From: Mariniphaga sp.
GTDB taxonomy: Bacteria > Bacteroidota > Bacteroidia > Bacteroidales > Prolixibacteraceae
Direction of reading: 5' to 3'
DNA length: 64,000 nucleotides
Assembly: GCA_019429205.1 (NCBI GenBank)
Contig: JAHYIT010000006.1
Coordinates: 1 to 64,000 of the forward strand
Part shown: positions 35,466 through 44,621 of the stretch, one piece after another
How the letters are laid out: each line of letters starts with the position of its first letter
How positions within the stretch are numbered: position 1 is the first letter of the stretch
The notes under the pieces: model-generated
What the model was told of the DNA's origin: nothing
Seen by the model: the letters and a program-made list of their open reading frames with translations, nothing else
Databases searched by the model: none
Program-made: the position numbers and the translations under genes

Positions 35466-35867
35466 ATGAAAACAATGTTCAGGTTATTCTTTTTGGGGGT
35501 AGTTATTCTATTTCCCCAGGTCGCAGAGGCACAACTTTTATCTCTTTCGGGATATGTAAAAAATTTTATTACGGGCGAACCCATTGAAAATGCTGCTATT
35601 TATGAAACAGCATCTGGAATAGGAACTATCACAAACAGAGATGGTTACTATAAATTGCTTTTGCAAAAAGGAGAACAGAAATTAAAAATTACCAGCGCCG
35701 GTAGCGAAAGTTATAATGCTACTTTTGTTATGGCGTCAGATACTATTGTTTCGGTTGAATTAAAACCGCACAACTTTTCTAAAAACAGTATTGTTGCCGG
35801 AAATAAAATAGTAAAGGATTCGGTTTCTGAAGATGAAAAATCAAATTCAGCAAGAAAACGGCGATAG
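35466..35867 (+). CDS. Small exported CarboxypepD-regulatory-like protein
   Basis: The 133-residue protein has a signal peptide (about 1-24, ending AEAQ). One carboxypeptidase-regulatory-like beta-sandwich follows: SLSGYVKNFITGEPIENAAIYET, GTITNRDGYYKLLLQKGEQKLKITSAG. This domain normally starts TonB-dependent receptors; here it stands alone and ends in a Lys/Arg/Ser-rich tail (KSNSARKRR). Either a small periplasmic adaptor or the N-terminal relic of a receptor gene. Its downstream sequence shows no receptor remnant. Confidence 0.65.
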   Translation: MKTMFRLFFLGVVILFPQVAEAQLLSLSGYVKNFITGEPIENAAIYETASGIGTITNRDGYYKLLLQKGEQKLKITSAGSESYNATFVMASDTIVSVELKPHNFSKNSIVAGNKIVKDSVSEDEKSNSARKRR

Positions 35868-35951
35868 CTTAAAATCTAAATTTATCTGATATATAGTTCT
35901 CATTTCTGTGTATGTGCGCTTATTCTGACAAACCGGATAAGGAAAATAAAA

Positions 35952-37595
35952 CTACCTTCCGTTTAATACCTGAGTTATGGTTACTCCAAGGCTTTTGTCG
36001 GGACGCGGAATTTGAATTAAATCGCTAATCGTTGGCACCAAATCAACAGCATTGTATTTTTCTGTAATATTTTGTGGCTTAATTCCCGCACCGTAAAACA
36101 CCAATGGAATATGCGACTGGTCGACAAAATTTACTTTTTTAAATTTATAGGAAGGTTGCCATCCCTCTTTCAACAGATACAGAAAATCTCCTGAGCGGTC
36201 TTTGGCATACGATTTATAAACCGTGGACAGCAGACCGTTTGTTGAACTTCCCTGTTCAAGCTGGTGGGCCGTCATCGATAATTGAACGCCTTCAAACTGA
36301 TTGATAAAATTGGATGCTACCTCCCGAATTTCATTCAGGTTGATTTTATTTTTTTTGATTAAATCATGGTTTAAATAAACCTGGAGATCGGTGTAAAATT
36401 CAATCCAGTTTCCCTCTCCATAGGTAACATTTAAGTATGATGTGAGCAGTGCCAGCGAGCTTTCAGGAGAAAAATGATTTACCGGCAAATTAAACTCTTC
36501 CTTAAGATAATCAACCGGATAAGATGCCGAAGTGTTGGCCGTCAGAAAAAAGAGCACGTTTTCTTTCCCAAACTTTTTTTCGGCATAATATACCACTTCT
36601 GCAATGTATTTATCGAGGTAAAGGTAGCTGTCCTGCATCTCAAGTGAAGCTGGTCCGAAAGAACCATTCATATAATCCATTGACGAAAAAACCAGGGAAA
36701 CAAAATCGGTATGTTCATCTTCTCCAATGGGTTCATTTTCAAATAACTGAATGGCAAAAGTTTTTATGATTTCATTGGCAAAAGGTGTAGTTTTTACCGG
36801 AGTAAGCTGTTCGGCTCTCCGTGTATATCTGCCAATGGTATGCGGGAAAGTGTTCCAGCTATCAAAATACCCTTTTTCAAGCAGGTAATTATCAGGCAGG
36901 CTTTCGGTGTATTCTTTTTCAGGTAAAAGAGTTACCCAGTTTTGGTAGCTAAACCTTTCGCCGTAATTTTCAGCATTAAAGTTGCGAACCCAGTCGGGAA
37001 AAGTGGAGATGTAAAATGAACTCGAAATCATTCTTCCGTTTTCGGTATCATACCAGAATGCTCCATCGGCAGCATGTCCTGCTGCAAAAATTGCCGATTC
37101 ACGGTTCATGGCAGCACTGAAAACCATTGATTTTCCCTGCGAGAATATTTTAAGGTTGTCGGTTATGGTATTTGAAAGCAGTTTTTTTGGTGAAGCGTTT
37201 CCGTTTTTAGAATCAGACCCCACCGTAAAATAATAATCATCAGTTGTACATTCTGTCTCTTTATTGCGTAACCTGTCGTACCAGGTTTTTCCAATAATTC
37301 CGTGAATGGACGGATTAACCCCTGTAAAAAGTGTGGCTGTTCCGCTTGCATAACTATGATATTGTTGGGTTAAATTTATATTGGAACAAACCGCACCACC
37401 AGCATACAATTTTTTAAAACCATCGGGTTGAAATTTATTCCAGTAGCGTTGAATGTAATCGGGGCGCATGTTTTCAACCACCAATCCGATAACCACTTTG
37501 GGTTTTTGCGCATTTGCATTGTAATTTGAAGGTGCCTGAGCAGCTGCCATTCCAGCGAAAAACAGGTAAAATATAAGAGAAAAAACTCTAATCAT
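35952..37595 (-). CDS. Alkaline-phosphatase-superfamily protein, probable pseudoenzyme
   Basis: The 547-residue exported protein (signal 1-20) has the overall layout of PafA-type alkaline phosphatases, including IGLVVENMRPDYIQRYW, TGVNPSIHGIIGKTWYDR, FSSMDYMNGSFGPAS and SHIPLVFYGAGIKP. Most active-site positions differ from the family pattern. The first metal Asp is Glu41 (VVENMR for VVDQMR). The Thr nucleophile before GHT appears as Tyr82 in YASGTA. The DYxGH His is Gly311. The ADHG pair is Asn354-Thr355. Asp307 and His495 are retained. Substitutions were judged by eye against remembered family motifs. The fold is likely kept without normal Zn-dependent catalysis. Neighbours give no clue to the role. 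Confidence 0.75.
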   Translation of the reverse strand: MIRVFSLIFYLFFAGMAAAQAPSNYNANAQKPKVVIGLVVENMRPDYIQRYWNKFQPDGFKKLYAGGAVCSNINLTQQYHSYASGTATLFTGVNPSIHGIIGKTWYDRLRNKETECTTDDYYFTVGSDSKNGNASPKKLLSNTITDNLKIFSQGKSMVFSAAMNRESAIFAAGHAADGAFWYDTENGRMISSSFYISTFPDWVRNFNAENYGERFSYQNWVTLLPEKEYTESLPDNYLLEKGYFDSWNTFPHTIGRYTRRAEQLTPVKTTPFANEIIKTFAIQLFENEPIGEDEHTDFVSLVFSSMDYMNGSFGPASLEMQDSYLYLDKYIAEVVYYAEKKFGKENVLFFLTANTSASYPVDYLKEEFNLPVNHFSPESSLALLTSYLNVTYGEGNWIEFYTDLQVYLNHDLIKKNKINLNEIREVASNFINQFEGVQLSMTAHQLEQGSSTNGLLSTVYKSYAKDRSGDFLYLLKEGWQPSYKFKKVNFVDQSHIPLVFYGAGIKPQNITEKYNAVDLVPTISDLIQIPRPDKSLGVTITQVLNGR

Positions 37596-37614
37596 AATGA
37601 ATTATTTTGGCCGC

Positions 37615-37645
37615 CTAAAGTAACAAAGTCTTGTCTTAATTCAAA
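37615..37645 (-). promoter_or_regulatory. Candidate Bacteroidota-type promoter for the 35952-37595 gene
   Basis: On the - strand TTTG (37642-37645) is followed after 19 bases by TACTTTAG (37615-37622), one mismatch from the TAnnTTTG -7 box, at the right spacing and 20 bp before the start codon. Single-site prediction only. Confidence 0.3.
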
Positions 37646-37713
37646 TAAACGGGAAGCATTCCAAATTATTTTTCTTTATTTTATGGCCTATTTAAATTAA
37701 AAAACAGAATACA

Positions 37714-38592
37714 ATGAAAAAAATTTTTGTAACTATCTTTTCCTTGCTTTTTGTCTTGAACGTATTTTCGCAGGAGTTGTCTTACCGTTTGGAGGAACTT
37801 ACGGCGCCTGACTTTATTAAGGCCGTTGAAAAAAGTTCCAAAACCTGTATCATTCCCATTGGAGTTATGGAAAAACATGGGGCGCAACTGCCATTGGGAA
37901 CCGATTTGTACCTGGCGCGTGAATATTCGCTGCGGGCTGCTGAAAAGGAATACACGGTGGTATTTCCGTGGTATTATTTCAGCCAGATTAACGAAGCCCG
38001 CCACCAGCCCGGAACCATTTCCTACAGTCCGGAACTGATTTGGAAAATGTTGCAGGAAACGTTGGATGAACTCAATCGCAACGGATTTGAAAAAATAATT
38101 TTGGTGAATGGACACGGAGGCAACAATGCTTTTCTGAACTATTTTGGAATGGCCCAACTATCGGAGCCGCGCGACTATACGCTATACTGGTTCAGGCCTG
38201 AGCGGAGCCGCGAAGTGCGGGAGAAGGTTGAACAAATAACGCAGCCCGATCGATTCGATTCACATGCCGGAAACAGTGAAACTTCGATGATGGCCGCTGC
38301 ACAGCCTGATGTAACTCATCCTGAGCGGTCAGCTCAACAATCGGGGATTGACCAGCAGCGCATGAAACACCTCGAGTATATTTATACCGGAATCTGGTGG
38401 TACGCCAGTTTTCCGAACCATTACGGCGGCGACGGCGCCAAAGCCAATGCCGAAGCCGGCGAGCTGCTGATAAATGAAACCGTTGAGCAACTGGTGAAAA
38501 TGATTCGTCAGGTGAAAGCAGATGAAACTGTTCCTGAGCTGCAAAAACAGTTTTTTGAAGAATCGGAAAATCCGCTCAAAACGAAGCAATAA
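37714..38592 (+). CDS. Exported creatininase-family amidohydrolase
   Basis: The 292-residue protein has a signal peptide (1-19, ending VFSQ). The creatininase-family metal site is visible: IPIGVMEKHGAQLPLGTDLYLA (Glu, His and Asp ligands; usual form GSxEQHGPHLPLGTD), NGHGGNNAF, and SHAGNSETSMM near 190. The family includes creatinine amidohydrolase, MftE peptidase and lactam-ring hydrolases such as FAPy deformylase; the substrate here is not identifiable. Export is unusual for creatininase itself. Followed 165 bp later by rimO on the same strand. Confidence 0.85.
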   Translation: MKKIFVTIFSLLFVLNVFSQELSYRLEELTAPDFIKAVEKSSKTCIIPIGVMEKHGAQLPLGTDLYLAREYSLRAAEKEYTVVFPWYYFSQINEARHQPGTISYSPELIWKMLQETLDELNRNGFEKIILVNGHGGNNAFLNYFGMAQLSEPRDYTLYWFRPERSREVREKVEQITQPDRFDSHAGNSETSMMAAAQPDVTHPERSAQQSGIDQQRMKHLEYIYTGIWWYASFPNHYGGDGAKANAEAGELLINETVEQLVKMIRQVKADETVPELQKQFFEESENPLKTKQ

Positions 38593-38757
38593 TAAAGGGT
38601 GCAGTGGTTTCTTCCAAAGGAATCGCTTTGCGCCAAACCGCTGATTGCCGGAAACAGAGTTTTCGATTCCCGGCAATCAATCACCAACTTGAAAAGTCCA
38701 TGTCCCGGTTTTAATTTCAGACAAAAAAATCTTTTCTTTGTGCCAAAATTAGTTTGG

Positions 38758-40053
38758 ATGGGAAAAAAGCGCGTGAATGTGGTAACAATGGGGTGTTCGA
38801 AAAACCTGGTGGATTCTGAGGTTTTGCTGAACCAACTGGAGCGTGGTAAGTTTGAAGTGGTGCACGATTCCAGCGAAACCGGATTTGATGCCGTTTTTGT
38901 GAATACCTGCGGATTTATTCACGACGCCAAGCAGGAATCCATCGACATGATTCTGGATTACGTGGACGCCAAAAAACGGGGCGATATCGGGAAATTGTAT
39001 GTGATGGGCTGTCTCTCCGAACGCTACCAGAAAGATTTGGAAAAGGAGATTCCCGAAGTGGACCGCTACTTTGGCAAGTTCGATTTGAAAGCCATGGTGG
39101 ATGAACTCCAGGTGAACTATTACCCGGAATACATTTACGAGCGAAAAATTACCACACCTTCGCATTATGCGTATCTGAAAATCGCCGAAGGATGCAACCG
39201 TTCCTGTGCCTTTTGCGCCATTCCCATGATGACCGGCCGCCATAAATCGCGAACCATCGAAAGTTTAGTGAAAGAAGCCCGGTATCTGGCCAAGAAAGGA
39301 GTGAAAGAAATCCTGCTCATTGCCCAGGAGTTGTCATACTACGGAATCGATATTTACGGGAAAAATCAACTGCCAGAGCTTATGGAAAAGATTTCGGAAA
39401 TTGAAGGAATTGAGTGGATTCGCTTACATTATTTATATCCCACTAAATTTCCATACGAAATTTTGCCGGTCATGCGCGATAATCCGAAGGTGTGCAAATA
39501 CCTCGACATGCCTTTGCAGCAAATTGCCAATCCGGTGCTTAAAAATATGCTGCGCCATGTTACCCGCGAAGAAACCGAAGCGCTCATCAAAAGAATTAAA
39601 GAAGAAGTGCCCGGTGTGATTTTGCGCACTACCATGCTGGTGGGATTTCCGGGAGAAACAGAAGCCGATTTTGAAGAACTGAAACAATTCATCATCGATA
39701 CCAAATTTGAACGGCTGGGTGTTTTCACCTATTCGCATGAAGAAAATACGTACGCAGCCAAAAAATTTCAGGACGATGTTCCCGAAGAAGTGAAGCAAAC
39801 CCGCGCCGATGAAATCATGGAAATTCAGCAGCAAATTTCGGCTGAGCTGAACCGGCAAAAAATTGGACATACCTTTAAGGTGATAATCGACCGGAAGGAA
39901 GATGATTATTATGTAGGCCGCACTGAATACGATTCGCCCGAAGTGGACGGTGAAGTGCTGATTTCTTCGTTTTCAGAATTAAAAAAGGGCGAATTTCACC
40001 GCGTTAAAATAACAGGCGCCGAAGATTACGATTTATTCGGGGAAGTGGTTTAA
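38758..40053 (+). CDS. rimO: Ribosomal protein S12 methylthiotransferase
   Basis: Radical SAM enzyme adding a methylthio group to an Asp of ribosomal protein S12. Start set at ATG 38758 (MGKKRVNVVTMGCSKNLVDSEV), because the upstream part of the frame is not protein-like. The N-terminal MTTase domain binds a [4Fe-4S] through Cys13, Cys51 and Cys85. The radical SAM cluster is at Cys146/150/153 (EGCNRSCAFC), and a C-terminal TRAM domain is present (about 365-431). The NLVDSE segment distinguishes RimO from MiaB. The 431-residue length is typical. Cytoplasmic. Confidence 0.95.
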   Translation: MGKKRVNVVTMGCSKNLVDSEVLLNQLERGKFEVVHDSSETGFDAVFVNTCGFIHDAKQESIDMILDYVDAKKRGDIGKLYVMGCLSERYQKDLEKEIPEVDRYFGKFDLKAMVDELQVNYYPEYIYERKITTPSHYAYLKIAEGCNRSCAFCAIPMMTGRHKSRTIESLVKEARYLAKKGVKEILLIAQELSYYGIDIYGKNQLPELMEKISEIEGIEWIRLHYLYPTKFPYEILPVMRDNPKVCKYLDMPLQQIANPVLKNMLRHVTREETEALIKRIKEEVPGVILRTTMLVGFPGETEADFEELKQFIIDTKFERLGVFTYSHEENTYAAKKFQDDVPEEVKQTRADEIMEIQQQISAELNRQKIGHTFKVIIDRKEDDYYVGRTEYDSPEVDGEVLISSFSELKKGEFHRVKITGAEDYDLFGEVV

Positions 40054-40080
40054 GAAAAATGGTTAAGTTGATTTAAAATA

Positions 40081-40106
40081 TTACACCGCCCTGAAGGACG
40101 GTGTAA
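40081..40106. terminator. Hairpin between convergent rimO and TPR genes
   Basis: The arms TTACACCG and CGGTGTAA are perfect complements, with an inner CC/GG pair around a TGAA loop. It lies 28 bp after the rimO stop and 30 bp before the end of the convergent gene. No clear T-run on either strand, so terminator activity is tentative; it could also be a dispersed palindrome. Confidence 0.5.
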
Positions 40107-40135
40107 AGAAACTTATTTATAATGTTATTTCGGTG

Positions 40136-40768
40136 TCAGAGTTTACTCATTTCGGCTTCATTTATTTCCTTTCCCCAGTTGGGTGAAAGCGGAGTTGCCC
40201 GCTGAAAACTCTCAAATTTTTCTTTAGCCGTTTCAAAAATGGGTTTGGCCACGGCAGGCCCGCCACCAAATTCAGGAGGCATATTTAGAGTGGTGATGGC
40301 CCGCAGAAAATACGGTCGCGGATTATCAGGGTTCAATTGGGTGGCCTTGTCCAGGGCTTCATAAATTTTTCCCATGTATTCCGGCCCCCGTCCCATGGGG
40401 TCAACCATAATTTTGCCAGGGTACAGAAATGCCTGCAAAGCAAAAAGTTCCGATTCTTCCGGTGCAATCTCAAATGCCTTGTTGAGAAACTGTTGCGCTT
40501 TGTCGAGGTACCGGTCTTTTTGATTGCCATCTTCAATTTCGAAACTGGTAACTACATAAGCATAAGCTGCATAATAAAGAGGCAGCCATTCATCTGGTTC
40601 GGCTGTGCTGATGCGTTCGAATGTATTGGCCAGGGGTATGTATTCATCCGGTGTGACCGAATTGTTCAGCGTTTCAATGGCTTTTTGCATAGCTTGCTGA
40701 TACTGGCTTTCCTGACCTTGTGCCAGAAATAAAAGAACCGTAAATAGAATTGTAATTGTTGTTTTCAT
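40136..40768 (-). CDS. Small exported TPR-like protein
   Basis: The 210-residue protein has a signal peptide (1-18, ending AQGQ). Helical repeats of TPR character follow: YLDKAQQFLNKAFEIAPEESELFALQAFL and YEALDKATQLNPDNPRPYFLRAI. Probably a periplasmic protein-protein interaction module. It starts 17 bp after the TonB-receptor stop and is almost certainly co-transcribed with it, so it may assist that receptor or its substrate handling. No catalytic motif seen. Confidence 0.75.
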   Translation of the reverse strand: MKTTITILFTVLLFLAQGQESQYQQAMQKAIETLNNSVTPDEYIPLANTFERISTAEPDEWLPLYYAAYAYVVTSFEIEDGNQKDRYLDKAQQFLNKAFEIAPEESELFALQAFLYPGKIMVDPMGRGPEYMGKIYEALDKATQLNPDNPRPYFLRAITTLNMPPEFGGGPAVAKPIFETAKEKFESFQRATPLSPNWGKEINEAEMSKL

Positions 40769-40785
40769 GATGTTGAAATTTTGGT

Positions 40786-42912
40786 TTATAACTGAAATGA
40801 AATTAAAAATATGGCCATTCGCTTTTGTGCCGGGATAACTGGCTGGGCCTGAAAAATTCCGTTCTGGTCGGGAGATGCGCTGTAATTGTACCCAAAAACA
40901 TTGTTGAATCCCAGAACATTGTTCAACACAAGATGGGCAACCGTCTGGGTATTGAACAGGTAAAAAACGCGGGTGAGCCCGAGGCTTAAATCGTTGTAGG
41001 TTTTGGTTCGGTCGGCCATAAATTCCGGATTATTGGGATTGAAATAAGGCCGCCCGCTGGCAAAGGAATATGATGCCGAAACGAACGAGTTTACAGGCAG
41101 CAAAAACCGCTTGTAAACAACCGAAAAGTTGTGCTCCGAAACGTAATGCGGCGCAACTTTTTCAGGGAAATCGCGGTAATCCCGTTTCGAGTCGGTCCAG
41201 GAGTAGGAAATCCAGTAATCGCTTTTCCCAAATTCCTTTTGGTTCCGCCAGAATACATCAATTCCCCTGGAAAACCCGCTGCCGGTGTTGCTGTAGTTTC
41301 CGGGTTCCATTGAAAATTCATCCTCGAATTTTACCAGGTCGGAGTAATTTTTATAATACGCTTCAACTCTCAGGGTGCGTGTATCTTTTCTGAATTGCCA
41401 GGTTAAAATCGAGTGGGACGATTTTTCCGGCGACAGTTCAGTGGAAAATTTGAGGTAATCATCTGCCGGATTTTGGAAAAACATGCCGTAAGCAGCCGAA
41501 AACTGACTGTACTTTCCGGTTTTTACGGCAGCCGACAGGCGCGGAACGGCGCTGGTTTTATTCAGAAGTGAATGGTGTTCGGCACGCACACCGGCTTTCA
41601 GGGCAAGGTGCCGTGTAGCCTTCAGTTCCGACTCGGCAAATGCCGCATACTGGTGATTTGAGAAGGCAAGCTGAAAATCGTTCTCCATCAAAATATCCTG
41701 TAAATAGTCGTAAAACATATATTCAGCGCCCGTTTTGGTGGTCAGGTTTTTTACAAAGGTATTGGTTAAAGAAAATTTCAACTGCCCGCTTTTTCTTGTT
41801 GTAAACAATTCATCATTGCCCGGTTTGATAATTTCCCAATCGGAGTTTAAAGCCACACCGGTTTGAAGCATCCAGTCATCGTTGAGCATTTCGTTGAAAG
41901 TAGTATTTACATACACGTTTTTATTGCCGAGGCTGATTTCCTGCAAAACCGACTGTTGAAAGTTGTTGTGCAGCAAGGTGCTTGCATCGTAACTGAAACT
42001 TCCGAAGGTTTTTATCATGCCGGTTTCGCTTGTTTTGTGCCTGAACATGAGGGTAGAACCAACAATTACAGGGTCATTCACCCACTCGATGTTTTGTTTG
42101 ATGATGCGGTTGCTGAGGCCGGTGTGCAGATACTCGCCGGTGAGTGACAGAGAGGTGTTTTCCCAGCGTTTGGCATGCGAACCCTGAACACCAACTGTCA
42201 TCAGCGAGATGCCCGATTTGTCTTCCGGTTCCAGTGCAACCGTGTTTAAGGCCACTATGGACGAAAGTGCTTGCCCAAATTCAGCAGAGTAACCGCCTGT
42301 GCTGAAAACCGAACCGTTAAAAAGCAGGGGTGAAAAACGTCCGCGTGTGGGTAAATCGGGCATTTTTGAAAAATAGGGTGTGTTAATCAGCATGCCGTCC
42401 ATAAAGGTTTTGGTTTCGTAACTTTCGCCGCCGCGCACAAACAAGCGGCCTTCTTCGCCCACTTTATGCGAGCCGGGCAACGTGCCAAAAGCGCCGAAAA
42501 TGTCGCCGTTTGCGCTCGCCGTCAGGGCAATGTCGAGCGGTTTCAAAATAACCGACTTCTTTTTATCGCTGGCTTCAAATGTTCCTGCGTTGATGGTCAC
42601 TTCGTTCAGTTCGTTGATTTCTTCCACCAATACGATTTTCAGGTTGGAAATGTTTGAAGAAAGTTTCAAAGGAATGGCCTGTGTTTCAAATCCGATACAA
42701 CTGGCAATCAGGGTTTGTTCCCCTGTGGCATCGGTTCTGAATTCAAACCGCCCCAGACTGTCGGAAGTGGTTCCGTCGTAGGTTCCCTGCAAAAACATAT
42801 TTACCCCTGCAACCGGGTTTTGGGGTTTGGTGACCACCGTCCCCGAAATTTTCACCTGCGCCTGTGTGAAAAAAATCAGGAACTGAAAAAGGATAATTAA
42901 ACTTGTTTTCAT
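40786..42912 (-). CDS. TonB-dependent outer-membrane receptor (not SusC-type)
   Basis: The 708-residue protein has a signal peptide (1-18), a carboxypeptidase-regulatory-like domain (19-100: ISGTVVTKPQNPVAGVNMFLQGT), a plug domain (about 115-230: DIFGAFGTLPGSHKVGEEGRLFVRGGESYETKTFMDG) and a 22-strand barrel ending FLISFQL with the expected C-terminal aromatic/hydrophobic pattern. At about 700 residues and with no SusD beside it, it is closer to siderophore, cofactor or small-molecule receptors than to SusC glycan importers. The ligand is unknown. Confidence 0.88.
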   Translation of the reverse strand: MKTSLIILFQFLIFFTQAQVKISGTVVTKPQNPVAGVNMFLQGTYDGTTSDSLGRFEFRTDATGEQTLIASCIGFETQAIPLKLSSNISNLKIVLVEEINELNEVTINAGTFEASDKKKSVILKPLDIALTASANGDIFGAFGTLPGSHKVGEEGRLFVRGGESYETKTFMDGMLINTPYFSKMPDLPTRGRFSPLLFNGSVFSTGGYSAEFGQALSSIVALNTVALEPEDKSGISLMTVGVQGSHAKRWENTSLSLTGEYLHTGLSNRIIKQNIEWVNDPVIVGSTLMFRHKTSETGMIKTFGSFSYDASTLLHNNFQQSVLQEISLGNKNVYVNTTFNEMLNDDWMLQTGVALNSDWEIIKPGNDELFTTRKSGQLKFSLTNTFVKNLTTKTGAEYMFYDYLQDILMENDFQLAFSNHQYAAFAESELKATRHLALKAGVRAEHHSLLNKTSAVPRLSAAVKTGKYSQFSAAYGMFFQNPADDYLKFSTELSPEKSSHSILTWQFRKDTRTLRVEAYYKNYSDLVKFEDEFSMEPGNYSNTGSGFSRGIDVFWRNQKEFGKSDYWISYSWTDSKRDYRDFPEKVAPHYVSEHNFSVVYKRFLLPVNSFVSASYSFASGRPYFNPNNPEFMADRTKTYNDLSLGLTRVFYLFNTQTVAHLVLNNVLGFNNVFGYNYSASPDQNGIFQAQPVIPAQKRMAIFLISFQL

Positions 42913-43531
42913 AGCTCGATTTCTTTTTAACTGTTTTCCGGGTCAAATATCTGTTAGATTTTGTGCCTGTAAAAATTTTAAAATACAGGCGGTCAAAATT
43001 TAGGTATGAACGGGAATTATCGGAACACGAATCGGATGTTTATTCTGGAGAACTGTCCGAATGCCAGGCGGGAATTATTTGTTTCTTGAATAATAGAGAG
43101 CATGATAAATGTGCGACTCTGCCGAAGTCGTATTTCATTAATGTCGTTCAGGTTCTATAAACATTTGACCTCGCTGAGGTCGTTTTTTTGGGAAACTTCC
43201 TGAATCTATTTTTATCGGGTTGCATAATTCTGGGAAAAAGAGTTCAAATAAATCATTTGAATTAGGCACTTAACAGATACAAATTGAAATGTGGCTAAAG
43301 CCCTGCTCAAATGTCACATATAAAAACCGTCAGCTTGGCATAGCCATCCCTTCGGGAAAAGCAGACGGCAATAAATAATCTACAAAACTAAAATTGATGT
43401 ATATATTGCCTTTCTTTTAGTGAACGGATTTGTTAAATCAAGATGGTTAAGGGGTTTTTCCGAATGGATTCCTTCGGAAAACCCCATTCTCGAATTATCA
43501 AACATATTTGCAAAGTGTCTACTTCAATAAA
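42913..43531. other. 619-bp non-coding gap with several hairpins
   Basis: No convincing gene on either strand. It contains CGACT-N7-AGTCG at 43114-43130 and GACCTC-GCT-GAGGTC followed by GTTTTTTT at 43167-43189 (terminator-like on +, but no + gene precedes it). It also contains GGGGTTTT-TCCGA...TCGGAAAACCCC at 43451-43485, near the end of the outer-membrane protein gene. A segment at about 43329-43372 pairs CCGTC with GACGG. The mixture suggests a graveyard of dispersed palindromic repeats. Confidence 0.55.
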
Positions 43532-44512
43532 TTATTTCCCAAAAATGTATATTATGGAAAGCTGCTGCGATTGATCCAAATCGTCCCAGTCAACAAGGTG
43601 GAATGATAAATTGAACCGTCCGTTAACCTTTTCGTGGTTAATAAAATACCAGATAACATCGGTGCGCCAGTAGTTTTTCTGCCTGTAAAACCGGTCGCCA
43701 TCTTTAAAGCGGTGGCCATCTCCCGAGTGCAGAACCGATTTTATTCCATAATTTTTGTATCGTCCCTGCGCTTCGGCAAACAAACTGGTTGCATGCACAA
43801 ATCCATCGGTTACACTGCGTTCGCGGAAGGAGGAACCCAAAACACCGGCTTTTATTAAACCGTTCAGCGGAGAATTTTCTGCTGTGCGAACTCCTGCCTG
43901 CAGCGCATATCCGAGGTAGTCTTTTACGTGGTCATCCTGAAGTTTGATGCCTGGTCCGGCGTCGTGGAACATGAGCAAATAATTTTGAAGAAACAGGTTT
44001 TTATGAAAAATTTCTCCCGAAAATCCCACGATGAAATTTTCGCGTTTTACATCCGTCTGGCGGCTAACCCAGTCCACAAATCCGTTTTGATGGCCCCAGT
44101 CCCAGCGCACTTCACCAAACATACCTTCGATGTTGGGTCGGTAATAAAGAAGGGTATCGGTGAGCATGGCCAGCGGAAAATCAATTCTTCCACGACGTGG
44201 AAACGCACCGAAAAGGAAATCTTTTTTTGCATCAGAAAACTGGTAATAAAGAGTGAGTTTAGGTTGATGAAAGTCAATGTTGCTACCGAATTCATGGAGC
44301 TGACTCAATCCGCCCCTGATGCGGTGCCGGTCGAAACTCACGCCCAGTTCAAAGGCTCCGCGCGCTCCCAAAATGGTTTGTGACATGGCTTTGTTGCTGG
44401 TTGAAAATTCGCGGTTGTCGCCAATTCCTTCAAATACTACCTGATATTCAAAATTCTGAGCAATCCCAAAAAAAGGAATCAACCCAAAAATTATGCATAG
44501 AAGTTTTTTCAT
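43532..44512 (-). CDS. Outer-membrane beta-barrel protein, function unknown
   Basis: The 326-residue protein has a signal peptide (1-18, ending GIAQ). The rest alternates short aromatic-rich strands with polar turns (KLTLYYQFSDAKKDFLFGAF, YALQAGVRTAENSP, FNLSFHLVDWDD) and ends in IIYIFGK, as expected for a barrel of about 14-16 strands. I do not recognise a specific family; a porin-like or surface protein is the most that can be said. Monocistronic, divergent from the cupin gene. Confidence 0.65.
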   Translation of the reverse strand: MKKLLCIIFGLIPFFGIAQNFEYQVVFEGIGDNREFSTSNKAMSQTILGARGAFELGVSFDRHRIRGGLSQLHEFGSNIDFHQPKLTLYYQFSDAKKDFLFGAFPRRGRIDFPLAMLTDTLLYYRPNIEGMFGEVRWDWGHQNGFVDWVSRQTDVKRENFIVGFSGEIFHKNLFLQNYLLMFHDAGPGIKLQDDHVKDYLGYALQAGVRTAENSPLNGLIKAGVLGSSFRERSVTDGFVHATSLFAEAQGRYKNYGIKSVLHSGDGHRFKDGDRFYRQKNYWRTDVIWYFINHEKVNGRFNLSFHLVDWDDLDQSQQLSIIYIFGK

Positions 44513-44621
44513 TCGTTCTGCTTTTCAATAGCGAAAGTAATAAATCATTTGTTAACCCGGTAAAATAAGGCTATTCGATTAATTCTTTTTATTTTCGGGT
44601 GAAATTTAAAATTAAAAAATT

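Noticed and set aside
38599..38757. N-terminal extension of RimO from the first ATG of the frame
   Set aside because: The extra 53 residues have no family counterpart, and the standard RimO N terminus begins at ATG 38758.
42963..43160. 65-residue frame in the gap upstream of the TonB receptor
   Set aside because: Overlaps hairpins and has no protein-like pattern or homology I can see.
43167..43189. GACCTC-GCT-GAGGTC plus T-run as a terminator
   Set aside because: No gene ends upstream on the + strand; kept only as part of the hairpin-rich gap.
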